Source of the DNA: Betaproteobacteria bacterium | GTDB lineage: Bacteria; Pseudomonadota; Gammaproteobacteria; Burkholderiales; JACQAP01 | Length of the DNA: 35,731 nucleotides | Reading direction: 5' to 3' | NCBI GenBank assembly: GCA_025357235.1 | Contig: JANXPQ010000002.1 | Coordinates: forward strand, 1-35,731 | Translations under genes and position numbers: made by a program | Notes under the pieces: generated by a model | Told to the model about the DNA's origin: nothing | Databases searched by the model: none | The model's input: only the letters and a program-made list of their open reading frames with translations | Shown here: in pieces, positions 1 to 9,849 of the stretch | Numbering within the stretch: the first letter of the stretch is position 1 | Layout of the letters: each line of letters begins with the position of its first letter

Positions 1-19
1 TATCACTATGAAATCTATT

Positions 20-2204
<2,185 letters not shown>

Positions 2205-2280
2205 GGTCTTCTCCTTATGTTTCATGTTTCTTTCCTGATCACAAAGCGGTGTGGCGCAATTGCGCATCGGCATATTAACC

Positions 2281-2308
2281 GGCAACTCCTCCGACCGGAG
2301 GCGTTGCC
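2281..2308 (-). terminator. stem-loop downstream of the Tsx-like gene (no clear U tract)
   Basis: GGCAAC-x-CCTCC-4nt-GGAGG-x-GTTGCC inverted repeat in the gap between 2335 and 2204. Confidence 0.4.
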
Positions 2309-2334
2309 GTCTGGTGAATCCCCCGCGTCCCGGC

Positions 2335-3204
2335 TCAGAAGTGGTACTCGGCCCGGATCATCGGCGTTTTCGCAAAGGCGCCACTGCCTGCGGGACCCTC
2401 GTGATCGTTGCCGAACTTGTTTTTCCAGTATTCATATTCGAGACCTACCTTGAACGTGCCCTTGGGGCCTCCCATGACCTGCCCGACGTCCAGCATGATC
2501 GCCCCGTCGAAATGGGTTTCCGGTACGGTTCCGCCGCCAAATTCGTCAGTACCTTTGGCGGCGATGTAGTCGAAATAGCCCTGGAAGCTGAATGGCGAGT
2601 CGCCGATGGGGATGCCCCAGACGATATCCAGCTCGGGATGTGTTTTGTAGAAATAGCGGCCGTCAATGCCAATGGGTGCATTGCTCTCGCCCAGCACCAG
2701 CACGCTGACATTGAGGAAACCGGGCACGTCCATCATCAGCGTCGGACCGGCCACGAGCATGCGCTTTTTGGAGCTGTAACCAACATCGTTCTTGGTGTTC
2801 CAGTCAAAGCCGAAAGTACCCCCGATGCCGCGCACGAAGGCGAATTTGTAATCGCCGCCGGTAACCTTGCCCAGATCAACGGTATTGCGATAGACCACGT
2901 ACGCTTCCTGCGCGCCCGCGGTGCTGTTGCCTGCCGACGGATCCTTGCTGTCGGACATGAGCAGGTCGACGTTGAAGAAATTCACGCCGTACTTGTAGCC
3001 GCTCGCGTGCTGGAAATCGATGATGTGCTTGGTGACGTTATCCGGATCGAACGGCTCTCGAAACCTGGTGCCGTAGCGCCAGCCGATCGAGGTATCGCTC
3101 CATTCCGCCGCGGCCGCATCCTTCACGCCCGCGCCGAGTCCAGATCCCACCGCCACAATGCCGACCACGAGGGCCGTCGCCAGCTTTCGATATGTCCCGC
3201 TCAT
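2335..3204 (-). CDS. Tsx-like outer-membrane nucleoside/purine channel (outer envelope protein)
   Basis: N-terminal signal sequence, alternating beta-barrel-like strands, C-terminal ...IRAEYHF aromatic terminus; located with purine transport genes. Confidence 0.75.
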   Translation of the reverse strand: MSGTYRKLATALVVGIVAVGSGLGAGVKDAAAAEWSDTSIGWRYGTRFREPFDPDNVTKHIIDFQHASGYKYGVNFFNVDLLMSDSKDPSAGNSTAGAQEAYVVYRNTVDLGKVTGGDYKFAFVRGIGGTFGFDWNTKNDVGYSSKKRMLVAGPTLMMDVPGFLNVSVLVLGESNAPIGIDGRYFYKTHPELDIVWGIPIGDSPFSFQGYFDYIAAKGTDEFGGGTVPETHFDGAIMLDVGQVMGGPKGTFKVGLEYEYWKNKFGNDHEGPAGSGAFAKTPMIRAEYHF

Positions 3205-3576
3205 TTGTAAAACTCCCTAGAAGTCTTCAAGCCCATGAACCGCCGCCGGGAAAGTCGGCATCCCCTTTTTAACCGGCAACGCGCAAGCACCTCATCGGAA
3301 CGCGCGATTGCATCCAATAAAATGCACTGAATGGATACTCTGCAATCCCTATGCCACGGGAATTCAAATAGCGCTGCGGGCGTGCACGGACAGTCAAAAC
3401 ATGGACTTAAATTATTCTCCGGCACCGCGCCCGCGCTTCAAAATGAAGCCTGCGCAGTGCGCGCGTGTTCACCAATGGTGCGATGCGGGGGCGATGGCGG
3501 AGGGAGGGGAGAGCGCACGCGGGCGAACATGGACGGCGGGCATGGTGCAACAAGGGGAGCCGCGTCAGGCAAAGAC

Positions 3577-3584
3577 TGTATACA
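3577..3584. promoter_or_regulatory. TGTATACA palindrome, candidate GntR-family operator
   Basis: Perfect palindrome followed by cTTTTTcGACCG; near-identical arrangement recurs at 7630-7637 next to the GntR gene. Confidence 0.45.
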
Positions 3585-3608
3585 CTTTTTCGACCGCTGC
3601 CCCAGCCG

Positions 3609-4118
3609 TCAGAGCGCGATCGATTCGATCAGGTAACGTCCGGGCAACGCCGCCACATCGCAGTTTTCCCCGGGCCCGGCGCGATCGACGACCAGAAAAT
3701 CGCTGACCGTGCCGAGCGAGAGCAGCGGATGGTGCCAGACGCCGCGCCCGTAGTTCACGCCCTGGCGGCCATTGCTCATAAAGGCACAGGGTTCGCCGGG
3801 CCGGCCATCGGGTCCGTCCGCCGCCACGACGATCAGAAAAGGAATCACGCCCATCGGCATGAAGGCCTGGCTGCCCAGCGGATGGCGCTCGACTTCCGAC
3901 ATCTGCAACGGGAAGCGCACCGGCTGGCCGCGAAATACGCTGAGCGCCGCGCGGCCGTCCTGCATCAGGACGTCGATTTTGGCGAGGTCGTTGAAGCGCA
4001 TGGCCGTGCCGTCGTTGATGGCGAAGGAACGCGATGCGTCGGTCTCGATCACGTCGCCGAAGCGCGCGAACCCTTCGCGCGTGAGCGGCCTGACTTCCAG
4101 CACCCGCGGCGCGTTCAT
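3609..4118 (-). CDS. allA: ureidoglycolate lyase
   Basis: [79 protein letters not shown] motifs. The start codon overlaps the allantoicase stop (ATGA). Confidence 0.93.
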   Translation of the reverse strand: MNAPRVLEVRPLTREGFARFGDVIETDASRSFAINDGTAMRFNDLAKIDVLMQDGRAALSVFRGQPVRFPLQMSEVERHPLGSQAFMPMGVIPFLIVVAADGPDGRPGEPCAFMSNGRQGVNYGRGVWHHPLLSLGTVSDFLVVDRAGPGENCDVAALPGRYLIESIAL

Positions 4119-5134
4119 CGCCGCCCCGGGGAGACCTGCCCCCACAGCCGCAAGCGGCTCACGCCGCCGTCGGGAATGATGTTGAAGCGCACGTGCGTGA
4201 TCGGTCCGAGCGCGCCGATCTGCTCCGCGAATACGTGTACCGCGTTCATCGACAGCTTCTGCTCGGGCAGCAGCACCGGCCAGAACATGCTCTGCGTGAC
4301 CAGCGCCTCGTCCGGCACGTTCTTCGCGTTGGTGGCCTGCAGCGAGCAGCGGTCGGGATAGTTGCCCTTGAAATGCGCCGTGTCGACTTCGATCCTGCGG
4401 ATGATGCCAGGCCAGCCCAGCGCGATCACGGTCCAGTCGTTGCCCGGCTCGCGGCGGCGGCGCGTTTCCCAGCCGTCGCCCATGTTCTCGCCACGCCCGG
4501 GTGCGAGCAGGTTGATCGGATTGCCGAAGTGCGCATCGTTCCACGCCACCGGACGGCCGCCGTTCTCGATGGCAACCAGGTCATAGAGCGTGTCGCCGCC
4601 GCGCTGCGACCAGTCGCGCGCGACTTCGCCGTAGACGCGCAGGCGCGCGATGCCGCCGTCGGGATAGATGTTGAGCCGCAGGTGGCTCCATATGCGTGGG
4701 TCGGCAATCGCAGGATAGTGGTGCGTGTTGCCGGCAAGCTTCATCGGCGCGAGCAGCTCGACCCATTCGGCATCCGCACCGGGGTCGCCCTCCGACAGGC
4801 AGGCCTCGATCGAAGCCGCGGGCGGATAGTTGCCGGTGAAATGGCTGGTGTCGATGTCGAACCCGCGTATCGCCCCGGGCAGGCCCAAACGGATCACGCA
4901 GAAGTCGTGGCCGGGCCCGCGCCGGCGCCGCGTCTCCCAGCCGTCCATCCATTTGCCGTTGTCGTCGTATTTGCCGGCGACGAACACCGCGGCGTCGCGC
5001 GCCAGCATGCGCTCCTTCGGCGCGAAAAATTCGTCGCTCGCCGAAAGCGCCCTGGCGCCGATGCGCGGATCGGCCAGGTTCACGCAACGGCGCACGAAGT
5101 CCGGCGCGTTCGATGTACTTTGACTGTCTGTCAT
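4115..5134 (-). CDS. alc: allantoicase
   Basis: Two repeats of the type [42 protein letters not shown] and [43 protein letters not shown], characteristic of allantoicase. Confidence 0.95.
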   Translation of the reverse strand: MTDSQSTSNAPDFVRRCVNLADPRIGARALSASDEFFAPKERMLARDAAVFVAGKYDDNGKWMDGWETRRRRGPGHDFCVIRLGLPGAIRGFDIDTSHFTGNYPPAASIEACLSEGDPGADAEWVELLAPMKLAGNTHHYPAIADPRIWSHLRLNIYPDGGIARLRVYGEVARDWSQRGGDTLYDLVAIENGGRPVAWNDAHFGNPINLLAPGRGENMGDGWETRRRREPGNDWTVIALGWPGIIRRIEVDTAHFKGNYPDRCSLQATNAKNVPDEALVTQSMFWPVLLPEQKLSMNAVHVFAEQIGALGPITHVRFNIIPDGGVSRLRLWGQVSPGRR

Positions 5135-5153
5135 TGACCGCTCCTTGCCGCCG

Positions 5154-5666
5154 CTACTCTCCGATCAGGTCGTGCAGGCGGAAGCCCGCGATACGCGCGA
5201 TTTCCCGCAGGCAGGCGCTGAATTCCTGATCCGCGGAATGCGCCAGCCGCTGTTCCAGTTGCGCGATGACGTGCGCACGCGTGAGTCCCCGTACCGCAAC
5301 GATGAACGGGAAGTCGAATTTCTTCCGGTAGGCGGCATTCAAGTCCTGCAGCCTGGCGAACTCTTCCGGCGTGCAGCGATCCAGTCCGGCTCCGGCCTGC
5401 TCGCTGCGCGACGCATCGGTCAGCTGCCCGTCCACCGCAAGACGGCCCGCGAGTTCCGGATGCGCGCGAATCAGCGCGAGTTGCTCTGCGTGGCTGGCAC
5501 CCGCGACCACCGCCTCCATTGCCGCATGCAGCCCATCGCGCGACCGGAACGGCCGCGCCTTCCACGCCCGTTCCGCAACCCACGGCGAATGCTCGTAGAT
5601 GCCGCCTAGCTGCGCGATGAACGCGTCGCGGTCCATCGCATCGATTTGCCGGATCGAGATCCTCAC
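5154..5666 (-). CDS. uraD: 2-oxo-4-hydroxy-4-carboxy-5-ureidoimidazoline (OHCU) decarboxylase
   Basis: [46 protein letters not shown] motifs. A GTG start at 5666 overlaps the puuE stop (GTGA); an alternative ATG is at 5636. Confidence 0.93.
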   Translation of the reverse strand: MRISIRQIDAMDRDAFIAQLGGIYEHSPWVAERAWKARPFRSRDGLHAAMEAVVAGASHAEQLALIRAHPELAGRLAVDGQLTDASRSEQAGAGLDRCTPEEFARLQDLNAAYRKKFDFPFIVAVRGLTRAHVIAQLEQRLAHSADQEFSACLREIARIAGFRLHDLIGE

Positions 5667-6598
5667 GCCGGCGCACGATAAGGGTGATGCTCGACCCAAT
5701 GCCGGGCGATTTCAACGCGCCGGCAGATCCACACATTGTCGTGTTTCTGCACGTGGTCGAGAAAACGCACCAGCGCGGCGATGCGCGCCGGACGCCCGGC
5801 GAGCCGGCAATGCAGGCCGATCGACAGCATTTTCGGCGCCGACTCCCCTTCCGCATAAAGCACGTCGAAGGCATCTCTCAGATAACCGAAGAACTGGTCG
5901 CCGCTGTTGAAGCCCTGCGCGGTGGCGAACCGCATGTCGTTGGTATCGAGCGCATACGGCACGATGAGCACCGGCCTGTCGCCCACCAATTCCCAGTACG
6001 GCAGGTCGTCGCTGTAGGAATCCGCATCGTAAAGAAATCCACCGTATTCCGCGACCAGGCGCCGGGTATTCTCGCTGGTGCGCCCGGTGTACCAGCCCAG
6101 GGGGGCTGCGCCGGTAACGCGGCGGATCGCCTCCACCGCCAGGCGGACATGTTCGCGTTCGGTACTTTCGTCCACACCGTGATAGTTGATCCAGCGCCAG
6201 CCGTGACTGGCAATCTCGTGGCCCAGAGCGGCCATCGCAACCACGGCTTCCGGATTGCGCGCCACCGCCATGCCCACCGCAAATACGGTCAGCGGCAACT
6301 GGCGCTGCTCGAACAGCCGCAGCAGCCGCCAGAGCCCTGCGCGACTGCCGTATTCATACAGCGACTCCATGCTCATATGCCGGGCGCCGACGAAAGGCTG
6401 CGCGCCGACGATCTCGGAGAGAAATATTTCCGAGGCCGGGTCGCCGTGCAGCACGCTGTTCTCCGCGCCCTCCTCGTAGTTGAGCACGAACTGCAGCGCG
6501 ACGCGCGCCCCGCCCGGCCAGCGCGGATGCGGCGGATTGCGCCCGTAACCAACCAGGTCGCGCGGATAGCCGGGGTCGAATGGTCCGGGGGCGTTCAT
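5663..6598 (-). CDS. puuE: allantoinase PuuE (polysaccharide-deacetylase fold)
   Basis: YPRDLVGYGRNPPHPRWPGGARVALQFVLNYEEGAENSVLHGD, EIASHGWRWINYHGV, GWYTGRTSENTRRL, DADSYSDDLPYW motifs. Confidence 0.96.
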   Translation of the reverse strand: MNAPGPFDPGYPRDLVGYGRNPPHPRWPGGARVALQFVLNYEEGAENSVLHGDPASEIFLSEIVGAQPFVGARHMSMESLYEYGSRAGLWRLLRLFEQRQLPLTVFAVGMAVARNPEAVVAMAALGHEIASHGWRWINYHGVDESTEREHVRLAVEAIRRVTGAAPLGWYTGRTSENTRRLVAEYGGFLYDADSYSDDLPYWELVGDRPVLIVPYALDTNDMRFATAQGFNSGDQFFGYLRDAFDVLYAEGESAPKMLSIGLHCRLAGRPARIAALVRFLDHVQKHDNVWICRRVEIARHWVEHHPYRAPA

Positions 6599-7404
6599 GC
6601 CGTCACACCGAGGATCCGGGCAAGGTCGATTCTCTCATTGTCGTCTTCCAGCTTGAGCCTGCGCTCGATGGCGAGCAAGTGCCGGTCCATGCGCTCCGCC
6701 GCTTTGCGCGACTCGCCGTCGACAATGAGGTCGATGAGCTCGTTGTGCTCTTCGCTGGCGCAGGGAATGCTGCCGGGACTTTCGTAGAGCGCGATAATCA
6801 GCGAGCAGCGCGACACCAGTTCGGTGAGGTAGCGCAGCAGCACTTTGTTGGCCGCCGCTTCCGCCAGCATGAGATGGAACTCGCCGCCGAGGCGAATCCA
6901 GGCGGGGCGGTCGCCGCGATGCAATGCGGCGTCTTCCTCCTTCACCAACTGGCGCAGCCGGACGATCTGCGGCCTGGTGGCCCGCATCACCGCCAGCGGC
7001 ACGATCGCCGCCTCGATGGCGCGGCGGGCGATGAAGATTTCGCGGGTTTCCTGCGGTGTCGGGCGGGCGACGATCGCGCCGCGGTTCGGGCGCAATTCGA
7101 TGATGTGTTCATGCGCGAGCCGTTGCAATGCCTTGCGTACGATGGTACGGCTCACCTTGAACAGCTCGCAGAAAGTCCCCTCGGTGAGTTTCGTGCCCGA
7201 CGGCAGGCGCTGGCTCATGACGGCGTTGAACACCGAATCATAGATGCGCCGGTCGGTCCCGGACAGGCCGCGCTTCGCCTTGGCGCGAACCGCCCCCGTA
7301 ACGCGCACAGGCGGCCTCGCCGGTTTTTTCCCGGCCCGCCTCGCGCTTTTGCTATTCTCCATACTGGTCACGGCTGCAGGAATTCCGGCGTTGTTGCGTG
7401 GCAT
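6595..7404 (-). CDS. GntR-family (FadR subfamily) transcriptional regulator
   Basis: wHTH: IYDSVFNAVMSQRLPSGTKLTEGTFCELFKVSRTIVRKALQRLAHEHIIELRPNRGAIVARP, plus an FCD-type C-terminal domain. Alternative start at 7362. Stop overlaps the puuE start (ATGA). Confidence 0.93.
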   Translation of the reverse strand: MPRNNAGIPAAVTSMENSKSARRAGKKPARPPVRVTGAVRAKAKRGLSGTDRRIYDSVFNAVMSQRLPSGTKLTEGTFCELFKVSRTIVRKALQRLAHEHIIELRPNRGAIVARPTPQETREIFIARRAIEAAIVPLAVMRATRPQIVRLRQLVKEEDAALHRGDRPAWIRLGGEFHLMLAEAAANKVLLRYLTELVSRCSLIIALYESPGSIPCASEEHNELIDLIVDGESRKAAERMDRHLLAIERRLKLEDDNERIDLARILGVTA

Positions 7405-7629
7405 GCATATTGCAAAACACGGAGACGGCGTTCAAGTTTCGGCAATATTCGTTGCGACAAAATTCGCGATGATTGTACACGACGGATTCCGGCTCGCCAG
7501 CGCGACGGCGGGCAGGCGCCCCGTCGCAATGAAGGCGAAGGCGCGGGTCAGGATTGGTGCGGATGGCCGGAGCGCCGCCCCAGCATGGCGCATTCGGCCG
7601 GGCTGGAATGCGATGCCCGCGCTATATTA

Positions 7630-7637
7630 TGTATACA
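7630..7637. promoter_or_regulatory. TGTATACA palindrome, candidate GntR operator upstream of uraH
   Basis: Lies in the divergent gntR/uraH intergenic region directly after an AT-rich -10-like TATATTAT; same flank as the 3577 site. Confidence 0.5.
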
Positions 7638-7674
7638 GTTTTTGACCGGAGGCGCGGCACACGCACTGTTTCCG

Positions 7675-8022
7675 ATGGGAAAACTCACCACGCACGTTCT
7701 CGACACGGCACACGGCCGCCCCGCGGCCGGCATGCTGATCGAACTGCGCCGGCTTCCGGCGGATGAAGTCATCTTCTCGGCACGCAGCGATGTGGACGGA
7801 CGTTGCGCACGCCCGTTGCTCGAGGGCGCATCCTTCATCCCCGGCGAATACGAACTGGTCTTCCATACCGCCGATTATTTTCGCGCGCTCGGCGTGAAGC
7901 TTTCCGATCCGCCCTTCCTCGACCGCGTCGTGCTGCGCTTCGGCCTCGCCGGCACCGACCAGCACTATCACGTGCCATTGCTGGTGTCGCCGTGGAGTTA
8001 CTCCACTTACCGCGGCAGTTGA
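7675..8022 (+). CDS. uraH: 5-hydroxyisourate hydrolase (transthyretin-like)
   Basis: MGKLTTHVLDTAHGRPAAGM and C-terminal HYHVPLLVSPWSYSTYRGS signatures. Confidence 0.97.
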   Translation: MGKLTTHVLDTAHGRPAAGMLIELRRLPADEVIFSARSDVDGRCARPLLEGASFIPGEYELVFHTADYFRALGVKLSDPPFLDRVVLRFGLAGTDQHYHVPLLVSPWSYSTYRGS

Positions 8023-8024
8023 AC

Positions 8025-9494
8025 ATGGCGCAGCGCACCCATATCCGGTTCATCCTCGACGGCGAAGTCGTCAACGTCCACGACATTGCGCCGACGGTCA
8101 CGCTGCTCGAATACCTGAGGGAGAAGCTCGGCCGCACCGGCACCAAGGAAGGTTGCGCCGAGGGAGACTGCGGCGCCTGCACGGTAGTGATCGGCGAACC
8201 CGCCGCCGGAAAAATCAGCTATCGCGCGATCAACTCCTGCATCCGCTTCCTGCCCACGCTCGACGGCAAGGAAATCGTCACCGTGGAAAACCTGAAGGCC
8301 GCCGACGGCGGGCTGCATCCGGTGCAGCAGGCGATGGTCGACCACCACGCCTCGCAATGCGGCTTCTGCACCCCCGGCTTCGTCATGTCGCTGTTCGGCC
8401 TGTATCTGAACGAAACGGCGCCGCAGCGCGAAGATGTCGTGCGGGCGCTGTCGGGAAACCTGTGCCGCTGCACCGGCTACCGGCCGATCATCGATGCCGG
8501 CTGCCGGATGAATGACTATGCGCATCCGGCGTCCTGGAGCCGTACCTATGCGCGCGACACGAAGCGATACGAGGCATTGCAGGCCATCGCCGCGACCGAC
8601 ACCGTCTCGCTCGGCGGCGGCGCCGGTTATTGCGCGCCGGTCTCGATCGACGAGCTCGCGCGGCTCTGCGCAGACAATCCGCAGGCGTTGCTGCTCGCCG
8701 GCGGTACGGATGTCGGCCTCTGGGTCACCAAGCAGTTGCGCGATCTGCCGATGCTCATCTATACCGGCAACGTCGCTGAGTTGAAGAGCGTACGCGAAGG
8801 CGGCAATGCCATCGAGATCGGTGCAGCGGTCAGCCTCACCGACGCCTATGCGGCAATCGTTGCACGCTATCCCATGCTGGCGGAGCTGGCGGAGCGTTTC
8901 GGTTCGCCCCCGGTGCGCAATTCCGGCACGCTCGGCGGCAACGTCGCCAACGGCTCGCCGATCGGCGATTCCATGCCTTTCATGCTGGCCCTCGGCGTCA
9001 CCGTGAAGCTGCGCCGGGCCGGCGGCGAACGCGAAATGCCGCTCGAGGATTTCTATCTCGGCTACCAGAAGAAGGCACTGCAACCCGGCGAGTTCGTCGA
9101 AGCCGTGCGCATTCCGCTCTCGCCCGCGGGGCGCCGCTTTGCCAGCTACAAGATTTCCAAGCGTTTCGACCAGGACATCTCCGCGCTTTGCGGCGCTTAC
9201 GCGTTCGACCTCGACAACGGTCGCATCGCGAAAGTCCGCATCGCCTATGGCGGCATGGCGGCCGTACCGAAGCGCGCACTGCAGACGGAGGCGGCGCTCA
9301 CCGGCCAGCCCTGGTCGCGCGCCGCCATGGAAGCCGCGCTGCCCGCGCTCGCGCTGGATTACGCGCCGCTCTCCGACATGCGCGCCAGCGCCGGATACCG
9401 CATGCAAGTCGCGCAGAACCTGCTGCTGCGCTTCTTTGCCGAGCACAGCGGCAAACCGGTGCCGACCCGCGTGACCGAACTCGAGGAGCATTAA
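8025..9494 (+). CDS. xdhA: xanthine dehydrogenase small subunit (2Fe-2S and FAD domains)
   Basis: GCAEGDCGACTVVIGE and CGFCTPGF...GNLCRCTGYRPI iron-sulfur motifs; LLLAGGTDVGLWVTK and GGNVANGSPIGD FAD-domain motifs. Confidence 0.96.
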   Translation: MAQRTHIRFILDGEVVNVHDIAPTVTLLEYLREKLGRTGTKEGCAEGDCGACTVVIGEPAAGKISYRAINSCIRFLPTLDGKEIVTVENLKAADGGLHPVQQAMVDHHASQCGFCTPGFVMSLFGLYLNETAPQREDVVRALSGNLCRCTGYRPIIDAGCRMNDYAHPASWSRTYARDTKRYEALQAIAATDTVSLGGGAGYCAPVSIDELARLCADNPQALLLAGGTDVGLWVTKQLRDLPMLIYTGNVAELKSVREGGNAIEIGAAVSLTDAYAAIVARYPMLAELAERFGSPPVRNSGTLGGNVANGSPIGDSMPFMLALGVTVKLRRAGGEREMPLEDFYLGYQKKALQPGEFVEAVRIPLSPAGRRFASYKISKRFDQDISALCGAYAFDLDNGRIAKVRIAYGGMAAVPKRALQTEAALTGQPWSRAAMEAALPALALDYAPLSDMRASAGYRMQVAQNLLLRFFAEHSGKPVPTRVTELEEH

Positions 9495-9846
9495 GTGTCC
9501 TGTTCCGCTAATTCACGGCTGAAAACCCGACGAGAATCGGTGCCATGCGGTGTTACGAGTCCTTGCCGTGCGCGTCGGAGGGCGGAACAGGGTTCCCTCC
9601 GGGATGTGACCCCGAAGTCGCGCGTAGACCGGCGATTGACGCACATTGGCCAGCGCCACGGTCGCATCCCCGCAATCGGGGCCCCTGCTCCACGTTTCGC
9701 CGGCCCCTGCCACTGTCAAGGACTCGCGCCTTGCCCGACACCGATTTCGCGGGTTTTCCAACCGGTGTCAATTGGCGTTCGGATCGATCAACGAGCCGGC
9801 ATTCACAGCGTCGGCGACCGCCCGCGAATTAGCGGAACAGGACACT
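9494..9846. mobile_element. MITE-like non-coding element with perfect 21-bp terminal inverted repeats
   Basis: AGTGTCCTGTTCCGCTAATTC at 9494-9514 and its exact reverse complement GAATTAGCGGAACAGGACACT at 9826-9846. Further internal inverted segments at 9521-9542/9739-9758 and 9556-9565/9717-9726. No credible transposase ORF. Confidence 0.8.
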
Positions 9847-9849
9847 AGC

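Noticed and set aside
3308-3706. Plus-strand ORFs in the 3205-3608 intergenic region
   Set aside because: No domain, weak start context, and they run antisense into allA.
7474-7479. TGTACA as a third GntR operator
   Set aside because: Core spacing differs from TGTATACA and the TTTTTGACCG flank is missing.
8007-9491. Long minus-strand ORF (494 aa)
   Set aside because: Antisense to xdhA; no recognisable domain.
9513-9761. 82-aa ORF inside the element
   Set aside because: Pro/Arg-rich, no known domain, and covers the foldback sequence; likely spurious.
9646-9849. N-terminal extension of XdhB in the ORF track
   Set aside because: The extension lies inside the inverted-repeat element; XdhB similarity begins at MPELVH (9850).
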